Part shown: positions 48,923 to 60,339 of the stretch, piece by piece
Position numbering within the stretch: the stretch's first letter is position 1
Layout: the number at the start of each line of letters is the position of its first letter
DNA from: Anastatus disparis
Lineage: Eukaryota > Arthropoda > Insecta > Hymenoptera > Eupelmidae
NCBI GenBank assembly: GCA_017163975.1
Contig: JAFFSR010000347.1
Location: forward strand, 10,669,501 to 10,733,500
Direction: 5' to 3'
DNA: 64,000 nucleotides
Position numbers and translations under genes: made by a program
Notes under the pieces: model-generated
The model's database searches: none
The model's input: the letters and a program-made list of their open reading frames with translations, nothing else
What the model was told of the DNA's origin: nothing

Positions 48923-49213
48923 CACTGAAAAGACATCGGTGCTCTCCCCGCCACACTGGTATATCCGTAACGGCGCTCCCTCTTTCAATCCGTTACGGAG
49001 CAAGACCGGCGCTCGAGTGGTCCCGTTTTGTAGCAGCTCCTAATAAGCCGTGTGATAGACGCGGTAACTAGCGCCGCAAGAGGTCGTTTGCGGCGCTCTC
49101 AAGGCGCGGGCCGGCGCCGCTACGGTCCCGATTTCACAAACTATACAGGCTGTAGGATTCGGCGTAACTACGGTCAGGTGGGTGACTGTAGCGGTCCCTA
49201 CGTCTTTTCAGTG
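48923..49213. mobile_element. GC-richer MITE, CACTGAAAAGAC termini, TGTG duplication
   Basis: 291 bp with ends CACTGAAAAGACATCGG and (reverse complement) CACTGAAAAGACGTAGG, flanked by TGTG at 48919-48922 and 49214-49217. The sister copy at 34646-35451 has the empty site. CACTG ends plus a 4-bp duplication are reminiscent of Chapaev/CMC-type transposons (inference). It is rich in GGCGC and CGCCG, unlike its surroundings. Confidence 0.85.
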
Positions 49214-49389
49214 TGTGTTATTGTTAGAAAGACACTTTTTGCAAATTATGAAACGCTCTTTTCGAAGTTGTATATACTACATTTATCCTAAATTACACAC
49301 ATTACAACAAGTTAATCGCACTCACACGCTACACCTAACGCATATTCTACCTAACGCGTATTATCACGTAAAGCCTCTGTTTCAAATTC

Positions 49390-49455
49390 TCTTATATACC
49401 AACCAAGTACTTCTCTTACCGCTCGCAGGTTGAAAAAATGAGTCGCCACCTAGTG
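49390..49455 (-). promoter_or_regulatory. CTCF-like motif followed by TATA-like box (minus strand)
   Basis: CACTAGGTGGCGAC (49442-49455, minus) then GGTATATAAG (49390-49399, minus). Same module as at 34857-34921. Confidence 0.4.
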
Positions 49456-49666
49456 ATTAAGCGCAGCAACAGCAGTCTCGTTGTGTCATTCTCTGTATTC
49501 ATAATTTTTACGATACTGAATAGCAATTTTTGTGAGCGCGTATATCATAAACTCGTAGAAGTATAGTAAATTTTCATAAAAGTATGTTAAATTTCCTGCA
49601 TATGTCGAGTTTGTCTCCCCATTAGTGAAAAATATAGTAATTTTTAATTATATATTTTTCTCAGTG

Positions 49667-50097
49667 CAATTATAATTATTTATAAAAAATGTATACAGGA
49701 TTTTCAAAAAACTGATATAATAGCTGTTAATAATTTCACGTGCTATCCTAGATAAAAAAAAACATTAATCGGACCATAATTAACTGAAATATTGTTAATT
49801 TTCATACGCGATGAGAATTTGAACTTTTGAAAACTTTTTCCCATCCTCAAGTAAAGAAGAAAATAGTGCGGTGCGCATGCACGCAGGCCGTTTATATATT
49901 CTATCAGCTTACATTCGTATTGAATGTAATCCGTAAAAAAATTTACAAAGGATGATATGTATTAAAAGCAGTTTGTGTTTAGGAATGATTTTTTACAAAT
50001 AAATAATTTTTATCATAAACTGGCTGTTAAGATTTCAAACGAGTGGAAATGTTTCAAATCCATGGCGCAATTGTAAGTCAAAGTAAATGTCTTGCTA
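49667..50097. other. Spacer, nothing recognised
   Basis: AT-rich single-copy-looking sequence between two foldback elements, with no ORF or repeat that I can support. Confidence 0.5.
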
Positions 50098-50427
50098 CCC
50101 CGGTCAAAAAAAACATCTATAAATATAGCTAAAAATATAGGTAAAGAAAATACAGCTATATTGATGTGTATTATAGCTATATTTATGTGATTTTTTAGCT
50201 GTATATCTATGAGAAATATAGCTAGATTTTTAGCTGTATTTCTAGTTATAATGGGCTAAAATAGGGATTGTACCTATAAAGATAGGTAAAAATATAGCTA
50301 AAAAGCTAGCTATATTTCTCATAGATATACAGCTAAAAAAATACGTGAACATAGCTATAATACACAATGTAGCTGTATTTTTACCTATATTTTTAGTTAT
50401 ATTTATAGATGTTTTTTTTTTGCAGGG
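50098..50427. mobile_element. Foldback with CCCCGGTCAAAAAAA terminus
   Basis: 330 bp. Arms are AACATCTATAAATATAGCTAA on the left and its mirror at the right (TTATAGATGTTTTTTTTTTG). The inner units AATATAGCTAAAAATATAG repeat in the style of 10182-11279. Centre near 50262. The left flank is TA; the right end is eroded. Confidence 0.75.
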
Positions 50428-50447
50428 ACTCTCATAACTTTTATAAC

Positions 50448-51490
50448 CCTGGTAGAAAATTTCACTATTCTTTGGTCATGTTTTGACCAGTTTTAGAAAA
50501 AATGACCAAGAAATGACCAATATTAATCAGGAAATGACCAATTTATCCGCTTATTGACGACGGTTAATAGTCATAAACTGTTATAAATATGATCAATCAT
50601 TTTATTATATTATTATAATAGATAATACATTAATTTATTTTTATTATTAAATATTATACTAAACTATGAAACAATATTAATATTATAAAATTTGTAACCA
50701 CAATATAACTTTTATCAATTATTTTAAATGAGAAATGAGTTTGATGAAAAAATTAAATTTATGTATCCCATTCACGATATTACATCAGTTAGTGTGGTTG
50801 ACAAATTTTTTCTAAATCACAGTCTTGAGAACTATATCACAGCTTTCTTCAACAGTTAATTCATTTTCACTGCAACCATTGTTTACACTGTTTTTAATAA
50901 CCTCAAATTTTACACTTTCCTACTCTTCTCCAATAGACTTGTTAAACTTATTGACTTGATGATACATTAGTCTATTTTCTTCCTTTTTTTTAATTTTCTT
51001 TTCTTATTTGAAAACTCCGTACTTATCAAAAAATGAACTACTTTATTAATTTGTGTCTGTTTTGCAGTTCTCTTAAGTTTTGGAAACTCTAACGCTTTTT
51101 CTCTCTTCCTCGTTTTCTCTTTCTCTCTCACTTTCTTTTAGCGTACTTGCAAGGTAAGGTTAAAACAGAGTCATGGCAGCCTGAGGACTAACCTTAAATC
51201 TCTAAAATGTTTATTTAAAGTCTCTGTCATTTTTATTATGCTGTAACATAATTTTTAGGCTTTTTGTGATCCGTTTTAACTTTACGGTATTAGCAAGTTA
51301 ATTTTTGTAAAGAAAATCTCTTCGTTGAAGAAAAGAATTATATCTATAAATTTATTTGCATAAAGTATATATCTATATATATTAGCAATTTCGCCATATT
51401 TTGGTCATTTTGTGATTAAAAAATTAGTCATAAAAAAATGACTAATAAATGACTAATGGCCATTTTTGAATGGTCTATTTTCTACCAGGG
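50448..51490. mobile_element. 1-kb element with CCCTGGTAGAAAAT termini
   Basis: CCCTGGTAGAAAATTTCAC at the left; in reverse complement CCCTGGTAGAAAATAGACC at the right. Subterminal blocks repeat TTGGTCATTT / AATGACCAA on both sides. The middle is AT-rich and non-coding. Flanking AA on both sides may be the duplication. Confidence 0.78.
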
Positions 51491-51761
51491 AATAGGAAAC
51501 TTTTAAACAATTCAAATTAAAGGTCTTGAAAAGGTCTTTCTTTTTCATGTATAAAATTAGAGAATATTAAAAATTGACCGAGTTATATGAATTTATTTAT
51601 AAAAGGTTAAAATTTTAAAAACGGAAAAGTAAGAAATTAAAAAATAGTGCTAAATAAGAAATATTTCTGATTTTTACAATTGATTAAGATAAAGGTATCC
51701 TACCTTACAATGTTTAAGAAGTTCCACATATTTGCATTCATTATTGTGGACTTTTTATTAA

Positions 51762-52280
51762 GAGGCGGTCGGAACCATTTGCCGCTTGGTGGCGCTGCAA
51801 GTGAGAGAAGAATATAAAATATTTTTTATACACCGATTTACAATTTATTATGACAATAATATACCTCTAATGTTGTCAATAACTCTTGCCATATATATGT
51901 AGAATCATTATTAATGCTAATCTTGTTTAAAAAGTCTAAAATATTTTTGTAAAGCGAAAAATGCTGCGCGTAATAGAGTCGATGTAAACATGTGTATTTT
52001 TCTTTAGTGCGACAGAGAAAGTAATACTAAAGAATGATGAATACATATGCTCACGCCGGCTCTATCTCGCGCTGCATTTTTCGTTTTACAACAATATTTT
52101 AGACTTTTCAAACAAGATTAACATCAATAATTATTCTACATATATATGGCTAGAGTTATTGACAACATTAGGGGTATATTATTGTTTCAGTAAATTGTAA
52201 ATCGCTGAGTAAAAATTATTTTACATTTTTCTCTCACCTGACCGCAGCGCCCCCATGCGGCAAATAGTCCTGACCGCCTC
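51762..52280. mobile_element. TTAA MITE with GAGGCGGTCGGAACC termini and CTCF-like motifs in both arms
   Basis: 519 bp, TTAA at 51758-51761 and 52281-52284. Left GAGGCGGTCGGAACCATTTG; right (reverse complement) GAGGCGGTCAGGACTATTTG. Immediately inside both ends is TTGCCGCTTGGTGGCGCTGC (51779-51798) or its diverged mirror, rc TTGCCGCATGGGGGCGCTGC (52243-52262). A TATAAAA follows the first at 51813-51819. Arms also share TAATGTTGTCAATAACTC. Confidence 0.87.
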
Positions 52281-52284
52281 TTAA

Positions 52285-54032
52285 TAAACAAAATAATCGT
52301 TACTCTTTTTATGGACCGATATGGATCGATGCATATGAAAATCTTTCTTTTATTAAGGTTTAGTCTAATTTAGAATAAAATATCTGCCTTTAACTTCAAT
52401 TTTTAGAATTACATATTTTCTCGGAAAAACTCGATTTCCCGAGAAAATCTGAAAGTTTTTCAAAATTTTATAGCCATAATCTCAAAAAAAATTTAATTCT
52501 GAACAACTTTTATTAGAAAAATTTTCTTGTAAAATCAAAAACAGCGCAGTTACAGAGAAAAAAATTTTAAAAAGTAGATTTTTCTACCTTTGTTTATAAA
52601 CATTTTTCCACAACTTTTTGAGATGGCACACATCGATATTCTTATTATACATGTTACCTGAAATCCATTTCTGCAGGAAACAGACCTGTGGCCCGGTTTG
52701 CAGAAAAATCGATAAAAATGAACTAATTTGACCGGACTATAATACTTCAAAATTTAATTTGATAAGAAATATTACAAATTATTATTTACAAAACGCAAGA
52801 GTTCTGTCGAACAGATACATTTTATGATATAGTTGTTTATAACTGAAATTAATCATCATGTCAACTTATAATTACACGTAATAAGGTTATCAACATCGTA
52901 AGCTTAAAAATATACTTTTTGTTTTGAATTTTCATTTTCCTTATACATTAAACTGCGAGTTCCCCTAATTCTTACATGATTAATAATAAGTTAGAAGAAA
53001 ATTAAGTCAAATTAACAAACTTCACAAAGTGGATGAATTGAAATGAGATATGAAAATATTTGACTTTTGTTCTAAAATTAATGTAATAAAACTTAAAAAA
53101 TGACATTATATCAGTAAAGACTTGCACCACTTTAAAGTGACTGCATTTTCACTTACGGGATGTCGGAGCTGTAGCAATCAAGTTTTTTTTTTTATTTTAT
53201 CAATATATTTTTAAATTTATAAATTAAACAAATATCATGACTTGTCCGCACTAAAGCTATGCTAATACAATAATTTTTGTTAAAATAAAAAATCATTTGG
53301 ACTTATTGTTTTTTTATGAGCTTGGATTGGAAATTAGATATGAAGCTCGATAAACCTAACCTTAAAATACGATACATTGAAAGTTTTTATTATAACTTAT
53401 TATGTATAGCATTTTGGTGGATTTCTTGAGTTGTCCGCACTAGAGTTTAATCTTACAAATTTTTTCTTTATAGTAAAAAAACTCGATTAAACGCATCGTT
53501 TATTCATAAGTTAGGATTGGAAATATTATTAGAAGGCGGGCAGCTTCGTCATGCTCTTAAGATTTGACACAATTTTCATAAAAATTCATCTAATTACATG
53601 AAATTTAGTAAAAACAAAACTGGCTAAAACTTCTTGTACCAGTATCTAAAATTTTCGTTACTTCAACAAAACTTGTGTCATAGGAGAAAATTGATTTAAG
53701 ATTGAAACTGCATCATATATTTTAGAATATTTAAATTTAAATGTGATTTTCGTTCAAATTCAACATTAAAATTTAGGTAAATATTTTTCAAATTTTACAA
53801 CAATGTACTAGTAACATGTTTACGTTATATCTACAGTAGCTGAGAATTTCGGTAACTTCCAATTCCACTCGTGCTGAATGAATTACTGTAAAATTTGTTT
53901 CAGCATGCTGAATCGTTGCTTATGTTTATTTCTGTACCAACCATACAATATAAAGTAACCATCTGATATTTTATTAGTTAAGCATTTTATACAAAAGTAG
54001 TAAGTACGCATAATGAGTCTACAGGAAGCTAC
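52285..54032. other. AT-rich spacer with a diverged tandem duplication
   Basis: No gene is supported. About 53240-53340 and 53430-53530 are diverged direct copies: GTTGTCCGCACTAGAG-like start and TAGGATTGGAAAT-like end, each followed by AT-rich sequence, about 190 bp apart. Minus-strand ORFs at 52550-52750 and 53883-54074 have no recognisable features. Confidence 0.5.
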
Positions 54033-54075
54033 CGTGCAATAATGAACTATTTTTTCGGTTTCTCTATATGACATA

Positions 54076-54868
54076 AACTGAGGGAAATGGGCTCTTGAAG
54101 CAAGTGGAATTTAATTACCACTAACAGAAATTCTTCTTGTTTTACGTCCTAATAGCGATCTGCTTGAATCAAGAATAATATCTGTTTGCTACAATCCACT
54201 AATCGCAAGTGGATACCCTATTAAAAAAAATCAGGTGACAAGTCACCTGATTTATCAGGTGATTTATCATGCCAAAATATCATGTATCGATTTTGTTAGT
54301 TTTTACACGTTTTAAACCATGCTTAGTCAATTTAGAACAATTTTTGAAAAATTTTGAAATTTTTGAACTTAGAAAATTTTTTAGATAATTTGGTCTTAGA
54401 AAAAATTTTGACTAAATTACAAAAAAATTTCTAAGTTCAAAAATTTCAAAATTTTTCAAAAATTATTCTAAATTGACTAAGCATGATTTAAAACGTGTAA
54501 AAACTAACAAAATCGATACATGATATTTTGGCATGATAAATCACCTGATAAATCAGGTGACTTGTCACCTGATTTTTTTGACGAGGGTATATATTTGATT
54601 CAAATAAATTTATCTACTAATCGCAAGTAGATATAAAAAAAAGGAAAATCCACTAGCAGTTAGTGGATTTCAGTTTGATGTAAATATACATCTACTAAAT
54701 ACAAATGGATTTCATGTTGAATCAAACAGATATTCCACGTGAAAGAAAAAGCACCTATTTTCCGAAATGATAGATTTCTACTTCCATGAAGTGGATTTCA
54801 TATTGATTCAAACAGATCGCACTTAAATAGAATGTTCTTCTTGTTTCAAGCGCAGATTTCTCTCAGTG
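54076..54868. mobile_element. Foldback with ACTGAGRGAAAT termini, split by another foldback
   Basis: Left AACTGAGGGAAATGGGCTC; right (reverse complement) CACTGAGAGAAATCTGCGC. Subterminal CTTGAA/GCAAG and the inner GATCTGCTTGAATC / GATCTGTTTGAATC blocks are mirrored, as is AAGTGGAT. An extra pair of mirrored arms (about 54020-54066 and 54869-54915, containing AATAATGAACTATTTTTT) lies outside, so it sits at the centre of an older palindrome. The insertion is 54216-54587. Confidence 0.75.
54216..54587. mobile_element. TA-flanked foldback of AAATCAGGTGA repeats
   Basis: 372 bp, TA at 54214-54215 and 54588-54589. CCCTATTAAAAAAAATCAGG at the left; in reverse complement CCCTCGTCAAAAAAATCAGG at the right. 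Arms match almost perfectly through ATGCCAAAATATCATGTATCG to a centre near 54400. The AAATCACCTGATAAATC core is shared with the arms of 22441-24107 and the ends with 10182-11279. Confidence 0.88.
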
Positions 54869-54915
54869 TAGAGAAACCTAAAAAATAGTTCATTATTGTA
54901 TGGTAGCTCCTTTTC

Positions 54916-55752
54916 TAACCATCTTATTAGCTACATCTCAACCAAAGTTTATTGAGTACTCTAGCAAATTTCATATGCACGCAGAAAGAACTTGCATAAC
55001 TTATTTATATTCGTGAAAAATCTCGTGGTTTTAAATGCAATTACTAAAATGAAGTATTCACGATATGTTCATATTTCATTTGCATTCTTAAAAATAGCCC
55101 AACCATTTATCGCATAAGACATGCATGTAAAATGCGTATGGCATGATATACACACGCATTCATATCGATATACACTTATACATACTTAGATTCGCACACA
55201 CATTACGTACATCACGTTAATAGTTTTATATACCTCTCAGAACTCATTTGTGTGAATTCCTACCCTACTGCAAAATCTCACGTGAGATCTCATGTATGGA
55301 CTTAGAAGAAATTTGGCATAAAAATTTTCAATGCAAAATTTTCCTCGAAATTCAATTATAATATTGCATTTAAATATTTTATTGAGAAGAAATATGCTCT
55401 ACAATGCATACAAATGACTGTAAAAGTAAAAGTTTATATTATTTTGATATTTTTACACGTTTTTAAGTTACATGAGATTTTGCAGCAGATCAGTTTGACT
55501 TCATGAAACTAATTAATCCGTCATATGAGGTGAGTCGTTGATGCTGAAAACAATTGGTGCCAACATTGAAAGAATCTATGAAGGTAGTGTAGAAGTTCTC
55601 TTTTAAACTTAGTAGTTTCATAGAAAAAAATTAATAAAATAATTCTAAGTTGAATGTTGATGTACTAGTTACTCTTATACTATCGACATTGAAAATATAT
55701 ATTTACGAACATTTTTGGTTACAAATACTTTATAAAAATAGTAGAAATCTTT
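54916..55752. other. Spacer with a weak inverted repeat
   Basis: No gene. CTGCAAAATCTCACGTGAG at about 55268 and CATGAGATTTTGCAG at about 55473 are inverted, and may be the ends of a ~220-bp degenerate element (left end CCCTACTGCAAAA, similar to CCCCTACTGAAAA at 22441). Otherwise AT-rich. Confidence 0.45.
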
Positions 55753-55756
55753 TTAA

Positions 55757-56079
55757 AAGGCGGCCGTACAGTTATGTCCTTGTCTAATCTACATTTTCGT
55801 TATTATTATTAAATTAAATATTTTCATATAAGAGTAAGGGCCGAACCCAATAGATTTAAGGACGAGCAAACGATTATATTCTATTAAAAAATATAAAATT
55901 TTCATTAGTTTTCAGTCTTTACTTGAAAACAAATGAGAATCATATATTTTTTCATAGAATAGAATCGTTTGCTCGTCCTTAAATCTATTAGGTTCTGTCC
56001 TTACTTTTGTAAAAATATTTAATTTATTAATAATAACGAAAATTTAGATTAAACAAGAACAGAGCTATACGGCCGCCTC
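55757..56079. mobile_element. TTAA-type MITE with GGCGGCCGTA termini, plus half copy
   Basis: 323 bp with TTAA at 55753-55756; the right TTAA is lost. AAGGCGGCCGTACAG at the left; in reverse complement GAGGCGGCCGTATAG at the right. Arms share ATGTCCTTGTCTAATC and GACGAGCAAACGATT. A second, diverged left half follows at about 56092-56250 (GCGGCCGTATAGCTCTGTC). Confidence 0.75.
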
Positions 56080-56289
56080 ATCTTTGTATCCTGAAGCGGC
56101 CGTATAGCTCTGTCTTTGTTTAGTCCGTATTTTAGTTATAACAAGTAAATTAAATATTTTCATAAATAAGTAAGAGATGTCTTTCATAGATTTAAAAACG
56201 AGCAAAGGATTCTCTTCTATAAGAAAATAAAAAAATATTAGTTTTCGAGTAATGTATGAAATGAAAAAAAAAACAATTGAACTTAACTT

Positions 56290-56660
56290 TCCCAATTTGT
56301 TTGATACTTCACTCGAAGTAATTTTTCTGAAATCGAAGAAACTTTGTAAAAAAATTAATCATCAGAATGAAATTTCCTTTTACAGATCACTCTATTGTGA
56401 GATAATAAAGGGCGGAAAGTAGAAAAACCTCAGAAAAATAGTGAATTTTTCGAAAATAGAAATGAAAGTATAGCAGAGCGTTGGCCGAATTTCTAGAATC
56501 GAAGAATTCACTTTGTAAAAAAACTAATCATCAGAATGAATTTTCCTTTGTAGGTCACTCTATTTCGAGATCATAAAGGGCGAAAAATAGAAAAAGCAAA
56601 GGAATTCGGAAAAAAAATTTTTTTCTCAAAATAATATCAAAATAATTATTATAATAGAAA
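56290..56660 (+). repeat. Diverged direct duplication (~180-bp period)
   Basis: Blocks around 56340-56410 and 56510-56590 share TTAATCATCAGAATGAA or CTAATCATCAGAATGAA, then CACTCTAT and ATAAAGGGCG. Non-coding. Confidence 0.7.
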
Positions 56661-56824
56661 GTATAGTGTTGTCAGGTTTGCTACACCTGACTCTGATGCG
56701 ATAAATGTTGGCGTTTTTCTTACGCTGTGACGCGAACTTCGAAATTTAAAATATATTGAATATTGTTATTTTATGCAGATGATAACACAATCACTCTTTA
56801 TTCTTATGTAAGGTGATAAAGGCA

Positions 56825-57127
56825 ATGATGTTTTATTTTTTTTGGCATATATTATATTTTTGCTGTATATGTGTGAGGTATACCGAACAAACCCTGGTAG
56901 CACAATCTGACGCAAGTATCAGTACGCAGATCTTATATAACATGTTTCCCAAATCTATTAGAGTTATGCAGTCAGATCATTGCATCAGGTACTTGCAACA
57001 GATGTCCAGCAGACTTACGGCAGACGAAGTGCAGTCTAGAGAAACATTTAATGCACGGATGCTTGCAGCAGTATTGCAATATACTTATGAATGGCATTGT
57101 GCAGCAGACACTTCACAGCAGAATTGA
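56825..57127 (+). CDS. Unrecognised small protein with hydrophobic N-terminus
   Basis: 100 codons from ATG at 56825 (a GTG-initiated frame opens at 56813). The first ~18 residues (MMFYFFWHILYFCCICVR) look like a signal peptide or single anchor. The rest is mixed polar and helical (SRLTADEVQSRETFNARMLA) with few cysteines, so a cysteine-rich toxin fold is unlikely. Codon composition is less AT-biased than the flanks, which is the main reason to list it. No homology recognised. It may be one exon of a larger gene, a lone small secreted-protein gene, or chance. Confidence 0.35.
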   Translation: MMFYFFWHILYFCCICVRYTEQTLVAQSDASISTQILYNMFPKSIRVMQSDHCIRYLQQMSSRLTADEVQSRETFNARMLAAVLQYTYEWHCAADTSQQN

Positions 57128-57642
57128 TGTTGTAACGGTAATTTACTACTCGTTGCAAAAGAAATTAGATTTTAATTCAAATTGACTTTAACTAGATTTA
57201 TTAATTTTTGATTGAATACGGAGCTGCTAAAAATTTATCTCAAGTATGGTAAACTAGCAACAACTCCGGCAAAGCTAGTTAGTATATTAGATTGATATGC
57301 GACGGAGTATTTTTCCGTCAGCTCGTTGCTGCGCGTCTCTCTCTCTCTCTCTCTTACCTGATCGAGAGACGCGATGCCGCTAGCACAGTTCTCCTTATTG
57401 ATATGAAATTTAACCTTCTCAGTTAAATTTATTAGGAAATATATATACCTTTTGATAAAATAAATAAGGACCGCGGAGGCGTCGGGGTAAGCAACGGGAT
57501 AGGCTTTTTTATAGCGTGCTCTTATATCAGACAAAATAATATTTTATGATTAAAATATATTTATTGAAAACAATGAAGTAAAGATACAAAAATAATAAAT
57601 GAACGCGAATGAATTAATATATAAAATAAAGCAATACAAAAG
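57128..57642. other. Possible far end of the LTR of gypsy element 3
   Basis: Includes a CT microsatellite at 57335-57354. On the minus strand there is a CAATAAATATATT polyadenylation-like block (about 57560-57572) and a CAGGTAAGAG splice-donor-like site near 57350-57362. A 99-codon minus ORF (57235-57534) spans the microsatellite and is not trusted. The link to the LTR at 59586-60228 across the inserted foldback is inference. Confidence 0.3.
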
Positions 57643-59576
57643 AGCTTGGGGAACTGGGCGAGTAATTATAAATTTCATAAAAAATAATTATTAGAATAAA
57701 TGCGGAATCGTTTGCAGATTTTGCAATATGCATTAAAATAATTGTGGAAACAATGGTTTTCGAGAAAATTAAAATAATGTATTTTAGGATCCTAAAAAAA
57801 GAAAATACGGCTACTGCTTACAAATCGTGCGTAAACATAATAAAAATCATTGGAATCGATTGCAATTTAATTGCGGATTCCATAGATGTTTTCATAATTA
57901 GCGTAACCCGTGTAATTATAGAGAAGATAATTTTTTCTAATATTCATTTACTATTACCCCCACCAGCCGCACCGTATAAATCAAATAATCATGAATTTTA
58001 ATAAAAATAATATTTAAACAATTGTGGAATCGTTTGCAGATTTTGCAATATGCATTAAATTAATTGTGGAAACAATGGTTTTCGAGAAAATTAAAATAAT
58101 GTATTTTAGGATCCTAAAAAAAAGAAAATACGGCTACTGCTTACAAATCGTGCATAAATATAATAAAAATCATTGGGATCGATTGCAATTTAATTGCGGA
58201 TTCCATAAATGTTTTCATAATTAGCGTAACCCGTGTAATTATAGAGAAGATAATTTTTTCTAATATTCATTTACTATTACCCCCACCAGCCGCACCGTAT
58301 AAATCAAATAATCATGAATTTTAATAAAAATAATATTTAAACAATTGTGGAATCGTTTGCAGATTTTGCAATATGCATTAAATTAATTGTGGAAACAATG
58401 GTTTTCGAGAAAATTGAAATAATGTATTTTAGGATCCTAAAAAAAAGAAAATACGGCTACTGCTTACAAATCGTGCATAAATATAATAAAAATCATTGGA
58501 ATCGATTGCAATTTAATTGCGGATTCCATAGATATTTTCATAATTAGCGTAACTCTTGTAATTATAGAGAAGATCATTTTTTTAATATTCATTTACTATT
58601 ACCCCACCAGCCGCACCGTATAAATCAAATAATTATGAATTTTAATAAAAATAATATTTAAACAATTGTGGAATCGCTTGCAGATTTTCCAATATACATT
58701 AAAATAATTGTGGGAATAATTAATTTTGAGAAAAATTGAATAATATATCTTAGGATCCTAAAAAAAAGAAAATATGGCTACTGCTTACAAATCATGGATA
58801 AAAATAATAAAAATCATTGGAATCGATTGCAATTTAATTGCGGATTCCATAGATGTTTTCATAATTAGCGTAACCCTTGTAATTATAAAGAAAATAATTT
58901 TTTTATCATTTATTTACTATTATTATTTATTTTTAAAATGTTCTTTTAAAAACAGTTAGCTAAAGTTTAAATAATTCTAACATGAATTCATTTAAATAAT
59001 TATGAAAATATCTATGGAATCCGCAATTACATTGCAATCGATTCCAATGATTTTTATTATATTTATGCACGATTTGTAAGAAGTAGCCGTATTTTCTTTT
59101 TTTAGGATCCTAAAATACATTATTTTAATTTTCTCGAAAACCATTGTTTCCACAATTAATTTAATGCATATTGCAAAATCTGCAAACGATTCCACAATTG
59201 TTTAAATATTATTTTTATTAAAATTCATGATTATTTGATTTATACGGTGCGGCTGGTGGGGGTAATAGTAAATGAATATTAGAAAAAATTATCTTCTCTA
59301 TAATTACACGGGTTACGCTAATTATGAAAACATCTATGGAATCCGCAATTAAATTGCAATTGATTCCAATGATTTTTATTATGTTTACGCACGATTTGTA
59401 AGCAGTAGCCGTATTTTCTTTTTTTAGGATCCTAAAATACATTATTTTAATTTTCTCGAAAACCATTGTTTCCACAATTATTTTAATGCATATTGCAAAA
59501 TCTGCAAACGATTCCGCATTTATTTTAATAATTATTTTTTATGAAATTTATAATTACTCGCCCAGTTCCCCAAGCT
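57643..59576. mobile_element. Foldback of 323-bp tandem repeats with a 9-bp target duplication
   Basis: 1934 bp flanked by ATACAAAAG at 57634-57642 and 59577-59585. Ends AGCTTGGGGAACTGGGCGAG and its reverse complement match exactly, and arms stay nearly identical well inward. Left-hand units start near 57701, 58024, 58347 and 58668 (period 323 or slightly less); two inverted units fill 58992-59518. A 9-bp duplication fits Mutator-like (MULE) or classical FB-type foldbacks, not TA or TTAA elements. The recurring 66- to 85-codon ORF in each unit occurs in both orientations and is a by-product of the repeat. Confidence 0.9.
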
Positions 59577-59585
59577 ATACAAAAG

Positions 59586-60228
59586 TGTTTAAATCAAACG
59601 GAGAAATATTCTCTAGAAAGAGATAGCAATAGGGAGGGACGCGACGCGAGCTAAGATACAACGTACGCTCGAACGCACGACAGTTGTTACAACGCCAGAA
59701 GTTTCTTCGAGGTAAGAAACTCCTGGTTAACAAAATCTTAATGGTAACTTACAATATCGCGAAGAGGCCTCTTATCTCGTGTAGCAAAAGACGACCGACG
59801 TTGACCAACAGAGACGATATATATCTCGCCTGAACGCTGTAGCTCGTGTATCCAGCCCAACGATAGAAACAATTTCCAGGTCGCTGCGACTCCTCGTGGA
59901 CAGCCAAGACAGGTTGAACGCAGCCTGGATAAGATGCACGTGCGATTTTCGACCGGAGATCTCCTTTTCCTTTTTCTCACACAAAATTATGAACAGCACT
60001 ACACCAGCGAATTAATCGAGAGAGATTCGAATAAAATCGGGAAATTAGATTAAGTTGCGCGCTTGTAGGCCGTTGAATCAAGTCTGAAGCGCCGCGGCTT
60101 CTCTTCCTTCTCGTGCGCGTCGATTGACGCCTTATAACACTAGTATATGACGGCGCTCGTGACAGCGCCCCGAGTTAAATTAATTACGGCAGCGCGCGAG
60201 GTTCGAACACGGTAGAATACCGTGACAC
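59586..60228 (-). repeat. 3' LTR (at least part) of gypsy element 3
   Basis: On the minus strand it starts TGTCACGGTATTCTACCGTG, immediately after a polypurine tract. It has a TATAAGG box near 60130. Its far end is uncertain: a TGT...ACA boundary is possible at 59586 (right beside the foldback), or the LTR continues past the foldback towards 57500. The sequence is GC-richer than its surroundings. Confidence 0.6.
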
Positions 60229-60238
60229 CCCTCCGCCA
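60229..60238 (-). other. Polypurine tract of gypsy element 3
   Basis: Minus strand GGCGGAGGGG directly before the TGTCACGG of the LTR. This is the expected plus-strand primer position. Confidence 0.75.
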
Positions 60239-60339
60239 GACGCAGCATACCTTGATTCTGCTGCTCTCAGTTAACGCGCTGAAGGATTTGGAATGGGAAA
60301 GGTGTAGTCAATAATTACAAAAAGAAATATTAAATTATA

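Larger units (their letters stand above)
48581..49666. mobile_element. Foldback with CACTGAGAAAAATA termini (copy 2, inverse orientation)
   Basis: Left CACGGAGAGAAATGTATGA, right (reverse complement) CACTGAGAAAAATATATAA. It is the reverse complement of 34646-35451 over nearly all its length and carries a GC-richer insertion at 48923-49213. Confidence 0.87.

Noticed and set aside
57235..57534. 99-codon minus-strand ORF
   Set aside because: It runs through a CT microsatellite (the RERERE stretch) and a probable LTR region; no conserved feature.
57744..59475. Repeated 60- to 85-codon ORFs (METMVFEKIKIMYF...) in both orientations
   Set aside because: Each 323-bp repeat unit yields the same frame. 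Units differ by frame-breaking indels and there is no functional motif, so this is a repeat by-product.
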